A DNA stretch of 64,000 bases from Calonectria ilicicola (lineage: Eukaryota > Ascomycota > Sordariomycetes > Hypocreales > Nectriaceae): contig CP085826.1 of NCBI GenBank assembly GCA_020809705.1, positions 4,650,001 through 4,714,000 on the forward strand, in the 5' to 3' direction. The translations under genes were made by a program, and so were the position numbers. Below, in pieces: positions 47,222 to 57,749 of the stretch (its first letter is position 1; every line of letters begins with the position of its first letter). The notes below the pieces were generated by a model that searched no databases, was not told the DNA's origin, and saw only the letters and a program-made list of their open reading frames with translations.

Positions 47222-48108
47222 ATGGATACAGTCGCAACCATCACCTCTGGTCTCAAGTTGGGCTACGACTTGATCCAGAAGATTTCCGAAAATCAAGACA
47301 GAATGAAGTACGTCCCAGAGATGAAGAAGAACATATTGGATCGTATTCGCACGGTCAAGCCTACTCTCGACCTTGTTCGGGAAAAGGAATGCCTTCGCAC
47401 GCCTCACGTCGAGAAATCGCTTGAACGGGTCACGTCCACTATGGGAGATCTCAACCAGTTTTCCGACGAGATTGGTGAAGATTTTACTACCTCCCGCGGG
47501 AGATTCTTCCGCCATTTCACCAACAACCACGCACTCCGCGACAGAAAGCTCGCAGATCTTCTGGGAAGTCTCCAGTCTGCCATGGACAACCTCCACATCA
47601 GTATTTCGCTTGTCCATGTTGGAATAGAGGGAAATAACAAAGAAGGCTTTTTTGTATCATCCCAAACTGTCGCGGAGACTAATCAAGATGTTCATGATAC
47701 AATTAGACGCGATCTTTACATGATGACGGTGATGGACGGGAAAAACCCTGAGAGCAGTAAGGTACCCATTTCTTGGTACGAAAAATTAGCTAACCACTAT
47801 CTACAGATGGTCTTGTTCAGCTCACTTCAAATGACCAGAGAGCGATTGAGCACTACACCGGACAGAAGCTTCATGAAACTGCAAAACTCGCAGAGGCTAA
47901 TGGTTCAATCCAGGTCTCCAACAATAACGGATCAGGCGATACTTGGATCATGTCAGGAAATTTGGGCATGGAGGCAGACTACAAGAGATCGTCACGAGGC
48001 AACGTGGTTGTCACCGACAATACATGGGAAGGCTCCAGTCGCATCATCACTGGAGACATTGGTGGACCCAACGCAGTCGACCTTGTGCGCGCCCTTTGGA
48101 CGAAGTAA
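47222..48108 (+). CDS. HeLo/MLKL-like helical effector with two C-terminal amyloid-type repeats (HET-S-like)
   Basis: Predicted join(47222..47756, 47807..48108), 278 residues. The 50-bp intron has donor GTAAGG, branch GCTAAC and acceptor CTACAG. Residues 1-150 are a helical domain: a hydrophobic first helix with G10-x3-G14, then charged amphipathic helices (Y-V-P-E-M-K-K-N-I-L-D-R-I-R-T-V-K-P-T-L-D-L-V), resembling the four-helix bundles of MLKL, HELL and HeLo. After a linker come two repeats exactly 32 residues apart, at 211-234 and 243-266: G-S-I-Q-V-S-N-N and G-N-V-V-V-T-D-N, then W-I-M-S-G-N-L-G and R-I-I-T-G-D-I-G. The end has Trp (A-L-W-T-K). The HET-s prion domain has the same design (two pseudo-repeats forming a beta-solenoid, short aromatic tail), and HET-s is of similar length. 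The divergent neighbour is a NACHT-WD40 gene. Inferred role: a cell-death executioner triggered by amyloid templating. The N-terminal family is assigned by pattern only. Confidence 0.85.
47852..48019 (+). other. Region coding for amyloid-type repeats R1 and R2
   Basis: Encodes about residues 211-266 with extra margin before them. Matched positions at a 32-residue spacing: G211/G243, I213/V245, V215/V247, N218/N250, G222/G254, I226/I258, G229/G261, N230/D262 and G232/G264. Alternation of hydrophobic and polar residues with Asn and Gly turns fits two layers of a beta-solenoid. Confidence 0.75.
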
Positions 48109-51100
48109 AGTTTGCGCTTTTGGCACTCAAATTCCCGCTAGAACAGCTGGTACCTATTTTCAATTGCAATTGTCTGTTTTAAGTAGAAACACCGATATTT
48201 GAGGTAATTGCTGTTCAATGCTGTGATGCATCTGTGTGTTCTGGTGGACAGTTTGGGACCTGACCACGCCCGTTACTATCTCATCTCATCCTACGCGAGA
48301 AATTCTCCTCGTCCCAACGTTACGCAGGACTCTCTGGTACGCCTTGTGGTCAGGTTGGGCACAAAAACTCCGAAGCCTTGCGGGTCAGGTGAGAACAAGA
48401 TGTATAGTTATGCGTTGGGTTCGGCCCAAATGGCCCCATGACAAAGAAATACGGCCGAACCGTACCTAGTAAAATTTCCCAAGCACAAATAAATATAATT
48501 GATTGGATTCTCCAAGCGAAATACGGTTGTGCGACATGGCATGCGTCGAAGCGCCGCGTTCTCGTTCACATTTTTTGGTTGGAGCTACCCTGGAGTGCTA
48601 ATTTGGCGATAGTTGGTAGACACAATTCCCTACCCACAAAAGTGTGGGATTCCGGTGTTAGCTTTAGCCGAGGAGAGATCAAGGGCCTGCAAAGGTACCT
48701 TGCATGGAGTGGGAAAAATTGCCTCGTAGTAATCAATATAACATCTCCGCGGGATAGGTCTACAAGGATTTGCAACTTGCGAGAAGTGTTTTCCAGTCGC
48801 TTGTACAAAATTTCCACTCTAGTTTAAAGCACCGACGACGTATAGAAAGGAAGAGGGAATACTCGCTGAATACTTTGGTAGGAGGGTGGCCCGGAGAATC
48901 AGGGCTGGCGGCTATGAGAGTGGCGAAGCCACAATGCTGCCTAACTGTGCTGGTGTCATGACCACAACGTTCACGGAGGTCTTGATAGGCAGTATCACAA
49001 TGTAACCGATTATGCCCGAAGTTTGAAATTGTATAGACTAGGAGGCAGTTCGTCTCACTCAGTGGATGTGGTGCCGATCTCGGTACTACATGTTTGAGCG
49101 TACCCTAGTGTGATTGACGTGTTGTTATTCAGAACAAGTAACACACAACCAGGGCAGTCTACCCGTAAATCCTGGCCCGCTACCCGGCTGATGAGTCGTC
49201 CTACCCACTCCTGTGAAACGCTCTCTTGATTGTTGGTGGATAGTGGCATGGTAGCACGGCGTGGGCTAGAGTGACACCAAGGGTCACTTTCAAGGAAACC
49301 TCCGATGCGACGTTGTATTGGGCTGGGACTTCACGAAAATGAACAGTGTAATACTTGTGTGTATGTATGTACTGGTTTACAAACAAACAAACAAATTAAC
49401 TGGCTGTTGGTTGAGTTTGCGGCGCGGCTGCATCCACCCATTCCCTTGCTAAGGCTCAGCTGTGTTATGGTCTTTATAATTGAAGAAAGAAGCTATATAC
49501 CGAACCACATGTTGATTGTATCTTGGTCGGGCGAATCATATGGCCAAACTTAATTGTATCTGCCACCGTTGTGGCTTTGGAGCTCCCTCTAGGTTAGAGC
49601 CCACGATTTACCAAAATACCGAACCACAAACTTTATTTGCTATGGAATCATTCGTCAGCGGAAGTTTTGTCCTTTCGGGATGTGGGAGGCCCTTTTAATT
49701 TCTCCTAGAACAGTTGACGGTCAATATCCTAACCAGGCATAGCTGGATAGATCGGGGTTGGGGCGATGGGGCACGCACCACCAAGTCGGAAGAAAGCAAG
49801 GGACATTTTTAATGGAGACGGCGGATTTTAGAACTCAGCAGGAATCCGCGGGGAGCGGATGTGGATGGATTACTCACGATATAATTGTCGTCAATGGTAC
49901 GATGAAGAAAGACCCATTGTTGCTGCTACCTTGGAAATCCTGTAAATTGCTGGGCAAGGCCAAGGTCGTCGTGAGGGAGAAAACAGCCGTGTTAAACACT
50001 TGCCTAGCGCTCGCCAATACCTACCCAACCGGACACAAGAGCAACGAGACGGACGCTCCCGTCATACCATCTCTGGGGGCTTGATTCTGCCTAGTGAATA
50101 CGAATAATTTTGTGGATCGAAGCGTTATGGTTATCTCGTTCCGGCCGGTGGGACAACTACCGAAGAAAAATAAGCAAGCTGCAGAGCCGTGAAGCCAATG
50201 AAGGGTAATCGGTTGCTCTCGCCTATCCGGCTACATGTGGAAAAATGTGCCATTGGGGAAACAAGCCCCCCTCGCGCTTCCGGTCGCCGTGTTGCCGAGC
50301 TTGACCTTGCTCGACTGGGGGAAGTTGGAAGATGACCCTCCCCTGTCATTCACAGTCGCATCAAGGTGTCCCACAGAATGCGTGGTTTGATGGCCCCGTG
50401 TCCAATCGTATAATCAGATAAGATAATCTGATTGCCTGGATTCGAACCACCCCACACGCCATGGCCGGGGTGTTTAAACGGGCTGAATGCTAGGGTCGGC
50501 CGCTGATGTGAGCGCTGTTGTGCCAAGACGAGCATCGTTTCTGGAGTATGCAGCGGGTTCAGCCAAACATTGAAGGCTTCTTTGTTACATCTTGACTCTC
50601 ATTAGATGCGGTGCCAAACCGGCTGAGCATCCGATCGTATCTGATGCTCTAGATGCCGCCGCCCTGTCGTTTTTGCGTTTGCGGCGGCGCAGGAGGCGTT
50701 GGCCCCGTAGGGCTTCCATCAACTCGGCATCCATCCGCCCCACGACTCCACTGGCCTCCAGAGGCACCACACTCTCTCGGCCGGGTGCCTTAGCGGCGTG
50801 GGGGGGGAGGGCAATTCGCTGAAAAGTTGGTTCATCAGTTGCGGTAGTGTCGTTCTTAGGGCCCTAGGAGGACGCCTAGGACATGAAGTTCCGCATTGGC
50901 ATCTTGGGATCGTCAGCGCCAAGTAGCGCCCATGTAGAATCTTGTAGATCAGCAAATGCTTGGTCTTTTTGACTTCCATCAAGCTGGACTGACACACATG
51001 AAAAACGACAACTGAGCCGTAACCTCGGATACCCTTCCAAAGGAACACATGGAATATGCAATATGCATCGTGTGGTAAGCAATTCGTGGTGGGGGAGCCT

Positions 51101-51845
51101 CGGGTGGCGCCTGTGCCCTGTGTTTATGCTTGTCTGGGTAGCTTAATGTCAGACCCTATCCCAGACGGCAGCGCTCGTTTGACTACCCATGTTAGGCACA
51201 TTGCCACAGACACTGCAGCTAGCCCCAGAAGCACTAGGCAAGGGCCCATTTCTTGAGGCGTAAATGCGGGCGTCTGTCTGTTTGCTCCATATCGACTTTT
51301 GTCTCGCAGCGGGCCATGGATGCTAAATGGCGTTATGCTCCGATGACCACCACGGCCAATCCCGAGACCAGTCATGAAACAATGATGCCGTCGAGGACCC
51401 CCAAGGCTCGCTACGCCATCTACGTAACCGCGCCGGGTAAGCAATTAAAAAAAGGTTCCAAGGTGGGTGGGCAGTGGGTTGCGTGGATGGCTTTTTCAAG
51501 TATTTCGATGGGGGTAGATGCTACATCCCGCCGCCGCTTGATGCCAGCAGCTTCATTGTGAAAATAACGCGCACTGAAATGTGCGTCCTTAGCTCGTGGA
51601 CAACCCTGATTTGGATCCCCCAGAGCGTTTAGGTAGTGACCGGTTGATGTTTGGATACTGACGGCGGCTGGTGGACGTTCTCGTTTTGGGCAGGTTGCAT
51701 TGGGAGGCGTATGATCAGCACTCGTCTGGCCTTGGATAAATATCTCAAGATTATCCTGATTTTTGTCTTTCTTTTGTTTCATCAGTTAAGCACCCATTTT
51801 CATAGCTCGAGGCCGAAAGACACAGTCATAGGGAAACCCGCCACC
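48109..51845. other. 3.7 kb gene-free stretch in the accessory island
   Basis: Between the effector gene and the P450. Frames are short and broken with no family resemblance, so this may be decayed DNA. A perfect-looking ATCAGAT/ATCTGAT inverted repeat lies near 50410-50435, next to GGTTCGAATCC on the - strand. 51.6-51.8 kb should hold the P450 promoter. Confidence 0.55.
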
Positions 51846-53597
51846 ATGTTGTTTGGCGTGTCTAACCTTGTGATCGCCATTTCGGTGGTGCTCGCATCGC
51901 TTGGAATAGCACTATTCAAGTTTCTCCGAGCTCGACTGTTCTTCAGAAATCTGGTACGTTGAAAAAGAAATTACCACCCATTACAAAGGGCTTCCCTCCC
52001 TTTGGACTTTACACCTGGACCCACTAACAGCTGGTAGCCCAAACCCCCAAACCATTCCTTTCTATGGGGTCATATCCCATTCTTTGAGGAGGTTGTCGCC
52101 AAATTCCCTCCAAACACACACCCTCAAAACTTTTACACCTACATGGCCCAAAAGTATTCCCTTCCTGGTATCTTCTACATTGATTGCTGGCCATTCCTGG
52201 AGCCGCAGATGGTCATCACTGACCCTGATGCCGCCAAGCAAATTCTTACTGTCCATACTTTCCCCAAGCACCCTACTATTGAAAAGTTCTTGCGCCCATT
52301 CACGGGACCAGGTAGTATTGCTGCATCTAATGGAACACGATGGAAGTATAACCATCAAATGGTTGGCTCTGGCTTTACGCCTACCTATGTCAAGCCTATG
52401 GTTGGCATGATTACAGAGCAGGTTCTTATTTTCCACGACAGACTCAAGACCTTTGCTGAATCTGGAGAGCCATTCTGTATGGAGGAGGAGGCTGCAAAGT
52501 GTGTCTTTGATGTCATTGGCAAGAACGTCTTCGGGTTCTCCCTTGAAGCACAGAGAGCTGGCTCACCCTTGTTGGAGGATCTGAGAGCTACAATTGACCC
52601 CGCCACCACTTTCCTCGCAACTAGAAATCCTTGGAAGCGCCGGGAAGCCAATAAGAGAATCCAGGACTTGCGGAAACGTGTTTTTGATAGACTGGCTGAC
52701 GAGATGCAAGAACGGTTGCGAATTCTCAGAGACGAGAAGGAACTGCCTTCAAGAAGACAGGCGAAGAGTATCCTGGATCGTATCGTGCTAGATAAGATCC
52801 AGAGAGAACCCGGTATCACGACCTTGGACAAGACCTTCCTCGAAGACGCCGTGGCAAAGTAAGATTTAATTTCCCAGAATCACCATAAATGAAACATCAC
52901 TGACACAATTGATAGCCTAAAAGCCTTGTTGCTTGGCGGTCACGGTACAACTACAGACACTTTTGTCTTCATCACCATGTTCCTCAGTCTCTACCCTGAC
53001 GTAGTGGCTAAGCTTCGCAAAGAACACAATGAGCATTTCCACCCTGACTTGGGCACCACGGTTGAGATGCTTGTTGACAAGCCCATCAAGACCAATGATA
53101 TTGATTACACCAATGCCGTGATCAAGGAGACTCTCAGATTCTATCCTATTGGGTTTACCATCAGATCAGCACCCGAGGGAGTGTCTCACATGGAATGGAA
53201 CGGCCGAAAATGGCCCGTTAAGAACCTGATGGTTATTCCTAGCGCGCATACCACTCAAATGGACCCTGCGCACTGGAAAGAGCCTGGAAAGTTCCGCCCT
53301 GAGCGCTTCTTGGGTGAAGAAGGCGCTGAAACTGATCGCTTCGCCTGGAGACCATTTGAGCGTGGACCTCGAGCATGCATTGCTCAAGATTTGGCCATGG
53401 ACGAATTGCGTATCTTGCTTGTTCTCACTGTGAGATGGTTCAACTTTGAGACCCTTGTCGGCGAGAAGACAAACAGAGTCATGTACTTTGATCTGGACAA
53501 GGAGGTGGGAGACCTAGCATTCCAGGAGGTTGGCATGGAGGCCAGGCCACGGCACACTATGCAGATGAAGGTTCATCTTTCATCGAAGGAAAACTAA
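51846..53597 (+). CDS. Cytochrome P450 monooxygenase
   Basis: Predicted join(51846..51953, 52038..52858, 52916..53597), 536 residues. Exon 1 supplies the N-terminal membrane anchor. The acceptor CTGGTAG at 52037 is required because an upstream CAG leads into a stop; it gives P-P-N-H-S-F-L-W-G-H, the Pro-rich hinge. Intron 2 is GTAAGA to TTGATAG. Hallmarks: I-helix G-G-H-G-T-T-T-D-T at 317-325 (oxygen activation), E-T-L-R at 381-384 (ExxR), F-R-P-E-R-F, and the haem-binding F-E-R-G-P-R-A-C-I-A with ligand Cys464. The residue after C-I is Ala where Gly is commoner. Length is normal for a fungal microsomal P450. Known: it acts at the ER and needs a P450 reductase. Substrate is unknown, and no other biosynthetic gene is visible next to it, so it is not clearly in a metabolite cluster. 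Confidence 0.93.
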
Positions 53598-54383
53598 AGC
53601 GAACATAAGGAAAATTGCACTCTAGGTATTGAAGATGATTGAAATATCTCAGGGCGAGAGTATTTACTAGGTATAACAGGCTCGTGATAAAATGAAAAAG
53701 AAATTGCGTTCAACCCAAAATCGTATGTAACCTTGAATTTATTGATGTATAAGATTCTTAGAAGGAGAACATAAAGCTTAATTGCACCAAAATTAACATG
53801 ATATCATATAAATCTGCGTTGAGTAGTTTTAGCGACTAGACATGTCAAGGGGCTGCCAAGGGGCTGCCAAGGTAGGACCTACCACTTCTCGACCTCTGCT
53901 GACTCTGTCAGTATTGTAAATCTGCTGTTGAAGATGTCATGAATTGTCCATCCTGGGTTAGGGGAGATAGCACATTCCTAGGCTCGCCTAACTCGCGTAG
54001 CTTGCCTGGTCTCTTTGGCTATATCTGGAATGTAACGATGAAGGTTTTTACACAGTCAATGATAGAGCAATACCATTATTTTCAAGTCGTCTCTTAAGTA
54101 ACTTAATTAAAAAAAAAAAACTCTATGACATGGAGTTTAGTGTAAAACTTGCAACGTCACTGAAGAAAAGCCCACCACATGCAGCATACATAAAATATGA
54201 GAAAAATAAATAACATAACTTTTATAAACTTGTTACTATTTATTTGCTTTTATTTTTATTTTTGTTGTCAAGTTGACAAATTATAGTAGTTAAGTTCTAG
54301 AGTAGCAAAGGCCAAGAAACCACAGGAGCACCATCTTTCGAAGAATACAGGGTACATAAGATGATTGGGGTGCTGCTGTTGGT
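53598..54383. other. AT-rich region between P450 and 5S rRNA gene
   Basis: P450 3' UTR followed by AT-rich DNA. Holds two tandem 11-bp AAGGGGCTGCC units at 53847-53868, an imperfect AAATAAATAA/TATTTATTTG inverted repeat at about 54203-54247 and the palindrome TTGTCAAGTTGACAA near 54264-54278. No gene. Confidence 0.6.
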
Positions 54384-54502
54384 ACATACGACCATATCTG
54401 CTCGAAAACTCTGGATCCCGTTCGCTCTCCGATTGATAACCGAGCAAGAGTTGGATTAGTAGCTAGGTCGGTGACGACTAGCGAATCCCCGATGTTGTAT
54501 GT
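54384..54502 (+). rRNA. 5S ribosomal RNA gene, divergent type
   Basis: 119 bp beginning ACATACGACCAT and ending GTTGTATGT, the two ends pairing as helix I over nine pairs. The internal promoter blocks TTAGTAG, GGTGAC and AGCGAATCCC are conserved, and a T5CT7 terminator follows directly. Helix II (54397-54404 with 54441-54449) pairs over eight pairs with one bulged A. Helix IV (463-470 with 475-481) pairs around a GTGA loop with one bulged G. Many stem bases differ from the common Sordariomycete 5S sequence, but the changes keep pairing. Dispersed single 5S genes of several sequence types are known in filamentous ascomycetes. Transcription by RNA polymerase III is expected from the internal control region. 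Confidence 0.9.
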
Positions 54503-54512
54503 TTTTCTTTTT
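54503..54512 (+). terminator. Pol III oligo-T terminator
   Basis: T tracts immediately after the 5S 3' end (TTTTC then a T run), as expected for RNA polymerase III. Confidence 0.8.
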
Positions 54513-54824
54513 TTGCGTTTCTTGGGTCCCTAACCCCGTTTCTTTTTACGTTGCAATTTTCGCCGGGCTATAAGAGCACGGAAATACAGAGTATACATAG
54601 GAGTATTGAGGAGGAAGATACGTTCAGAGTAGCTGGATCATGTTTCAATGCCCGGACACTCATGCTATCACGTAAATGGTACACATTTTCCCGCCTGTAT
54701 ATGCAGAGAGTACAATTATCTTACAAAAGCCGCACCCGCCCACCTACTTTTGCCCAATGCCGTCACATCATATTCCAGGATTTCGTTCCTCTTTTTTTTC
54801 TTCTTCATTCAGCTTTGATCAAAT

Positions 54825-55818
54825 TTAATCCGAAGCGGACTTGAATTCAGGTCGGAGGACACCTGATCGCTGGGCAACTTTCTCCCAGTCAATGAGATTC
54901 CACCACGACTCGGCATATGCCATCTTGCCACCCTGACCACCTGCACCAACACCCCAGTCGAGCAACCATGCATGCTCCCAGGTGTTAAGGCACAGGAGGG
55001 GCTCAAGATCAATACCACCAGGGGCAAGGTCGCCGTCTCGCTTGCGGGCACCGCCAACCTGGTTGCGGAAGAAGGACTTGGCGCTGCCGTCCTTGCCAAC
55101 AGTATTCATGTCGGTGCGCTGAGCTCGCCAGTGAGCGCCGGGGTAGGGGGAACCGGCGAGGTAGGTGGGGAGGAGGCGGTAGTCGCCAGGGCCAGCTTTG
55201 ACTAGCCAGACGAAGCCGGGGCCGAACATGGCGGAGGCGGTGATGACGAACTCGCGGCGCAGGGTCTCAATGGAAGAGAAGGAGGCTTCGAGCTCCTTGC
55301 GAAGAGCGTCGGGCATGGGTGTACCGGTGGGGGAAATGCCTTGGAAGAAGAAGTGGTTGTTGTGGGCCATGGAGGCATAGTTGAAAATGGGGGCCTGGTT
55401 AGGCTCGCGGGCAGTTAGGAGGGCGATGGTCTTGGTGTCCTTGTCCTCAAGCTCAGTGCCTAGAGAGAAATGTGGTGTAAGTGAACGGTCAAAACATTAT
55501 CGACTAAGTGAGAAAGTCGAACCACCTTGACGAAGCTGCAAGGTGGGCATTGCGCATGGCATTGTGTGTGGATTAGGGTCCAATTGATGGTGGGCAGCTA
55601 GACATACCAACAGTCAAGGCATTGAGCTTCTCGACCATGAGCTTCATGTACTCGGTCCAGGCAAGGTTGAAACCACCAGGGCTCATGAGGTTTGGGATGC
55701 CCTGAGAGTAGTCATGCTGCAGCTCGGGAACATGGTGGATAGAGCGGCGGGCATTGACGGTGGCACGGAGGCCAAGACCGAAGGCCAGACGGGGGGCCCT
55801 TAATCTGGGTCGAATCAT
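54825..55818 (-). CDS. SOD-like mitochondrial small-subunit ribosomal protein (mS42/mS43, RSM26/MRP1 family)
   Basis: Predicted complement(54825..55459, 55608..55818), 281 residues. Exon 1 starts M-I-R-P-R-L-R-A-P-R-L, an Arg-rich presequence without acids that fits mitochondrial import. The donor is GTATGT, and the 148-bp intron ends CTCTCTAG. The fold is Fe/Mn-superoxide dismutase: L-Q-H-D-Y near the start, N-Y-A-S-M-A-H-N-N-H-F-F-F (second-ligand region), W-L-V-K-A-G, and L-L-C-L-N-T-W-E-H-A-W. Active SODs have D-V-W-E-H at that last site; here the Asp is Asn. The first helix (F-N-L-A-W-T-E-Y-M-K-L-M) lacks the His ligand. Known: mS42 and mS43 are SOD-fold proteins of the fungal mitoribosome that no longer bind metal. 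Which of the two this is cannot be decided here. An ATG 27 bp upstream (55845) is an alternative start. Confidence 0.87.
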
Positions 55819-56606
55819 GATGTATTGTGAGGGGGGAGGCACCACGGGGAGGGAATGTGGTTATGCAGTCGTCGACTCGTTGTGCCGTCTGCTGTGCGCG
55901 CGACAATGCCGACTTCAACTTTTTTGGTGGTGCCTCAATTGTGAGGCTACTGATGGAAGGTACGTACCCAGGTGGGCAGAGCGGAGAGCGGAGTTACTTT
56001 GCACCGCCTGTTTTCAGTTTTCGGTTTCCAGTGGACCTTATCGGACAACGCTGGGTGCAACCTCCTGCATAGGTGTGGCTGAGCGCTGGGGAATGGAGAC
56101 TGGCAGTTCAAGCTTACGCCCCGACCACTCACACTACCGCACTACAGCAGTTAGCCGTACAGACTGGAGCCTGACTCGCCCACAAGGTGCGGGAGGTGGG
56201 TCTGGTGATGTCGATCTCAGCCACAACTCCTCCAGGCGCCAACAGCGTCTCATCAGTCATTGCCCGTCTCTGCTTCGCATTATCCTTCAAGTTCCTAGTA
56301 GCGCCTCTACGCATCATCGCCGCCATTCCCCTCCCTCCTTGTCCTTTCTCTTCGCTTCGCTTCTCTTTCGTCCGCTCGTCGTTTCCAGGCCTCTTTTCCT
56401 CCAAGCGCCACCGCTCTTACCCCTTTGGCCGGCTGTTCCTCTTTCCGACGGCGATCTTTCCTTGTCACGACGGCCCTGAAACACTACACACCAACGCGAG
56501 ACATACAGCCAAAAGCATCTCGCCCACATTCTCTCCATTCCCTCTCTTCGTCCTCACTCCCTACATATCAGCGACTCTTTGAAAACCCCGCCCTCCAACA
56601 TTTCCC
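55819..56606. promoter_or_regulatory. Divergent promoter region, mitoribosomal gene and STIMATE gene
   Basis: 788 bp between divergent starts. The last 300 bp before the + gene are strongly CT-rich, a usual leader/promoter feature in filamentous ascomycetes. No gene. Confidence 0.6.
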
Positions 56607-57749
56607 ATGCAACCTCCGCCTGGTCTTGCTACTATCACTGCAGCGATCGACAATGTCTCTTCGGTAGTCGCCGGCTTCGAAATGTCATCTACCTCCATCC
56701 CCGCTCCCACCTCCGCTGCTTCTCCCGCCAGCGCGCACAATGAGACGCCCGGAGAATGCCGACTCCTGGGCTCTTTTGCCCTCATTGTCCAGGCTGCTCT
56801 AGGTGCCCTGGCGCTGCTATCGCTCGTCTATAAACGCTGGCGGGAGCGACCTCAGCGACCCCTCAAGATATGGTTCTTCGATGCGTCGAAGCAGGTCTTT
56901 GGCTCTGTCCTGGTCCACATGGCCAACATCTTCATGTCCATGTTGACCAGTGGTCGTTTCTCTGTCCAGGTTGAGCCATCCGCGAGGGCGATCCGGTCTG
57001 ATGAAGGCTACGCACCAAACCCTTGCTCCTCCTACTTGCTTAACCTTGCAATTGATGTACGTCCATTTTAATCCCAACTCTACGAAGTTAATGGAGTGTA
57101 TGGAAGCTGACCAACTACTGTGCAGACTACTCTCGGCATTCCGATTCTTATCATTCTTCTCCGTGTTTTAACGGGTCTCGCTCGTTTTACTCCCCTCGGA
57201 AACCCCCCCGAGTCTGTACAGTCTGGCTACTACGGTAACCCACCAAAGGCTTGGTGGTGGCTGAAGCAGTCTGCAATCTACTTCTGTGGCCTTTTTGGCA
57301 TGAAGATCTGCGTCTTGATCATCTTCATTATGATGCCGTGGATCTCTAAAGTTGGCGACTGGGCTCTGGGTTGGACAGAGGGCAACGAGAAGCTTCAGAT
57401 TGCCTTTGTCATGATGATTTTCCCTCTCATCATGAACGCTATGCAGTATTACATCATCGACTCGTTCATCAAGCGGACCGAGCCGGAGCACGAATGTCTG
57501 CCATCGGAGGATCCTAATGCTGGTAGATATGACGATAGCGAGGATGAGACCTCAAGACTTCGTCTGGTAGATGCGGAGACCGACACCGAAAGTGATGAGG
57601 AAGCAACGAAGCAAACCTCACAGCCCAAGACCAACGATGCTGAGTACGACCCTGATGTCGACGGAGACGATCGAACCATCTTGGGTAGCAGTTCGAGCTC
57701 TCGAAATGCGGCGGGCAAGGTGCCCCCAGAGTTGTATCCCAAAGAGTAA
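56607..57749 (+). CDS. STIMATE/TMEM110-family membrane protein (YPL162C-like)
   Basis: Predicted join(56607..57056, 57126..57749), 357 residues. The donor is GTACGT, phase 0, with acceptor GTGCAG. Features: a short N-terminus, a first membrane helix (L-L-G-S-F-A-L-I-V-Q-A-A-L-G-A-L-A-L-L), then R-P-L-K-I-W-F-F-D-A-S-K-Q-V-F-G-S-V-L-V-H, the family signature, further helices (L-G-I-P-I-L-I-I-L-L; S-A-I-Y-F-C-G-L-F-G-M-K; I-A-F-V-M-M-I-F-P-L-I-M-N-A-M-Q-Y) and an acidic, Ser-rich cytosolic tail of about 110 residues. Known: the yeast homologue is a vacuolar membrane protein, and human STIMATE regulates ER-plasma membrane junctions with STIM1. Function in this fungus is not established. Family assignment is firm. 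Confidence 0.9.

Noticed and set aside
50425..50470. GGTTCGAATCC on the - strand, like a tRNA T-arm
   Set aside because: The stem bases around it do not pair and no anticodon arm or acceptor stem can be formed.
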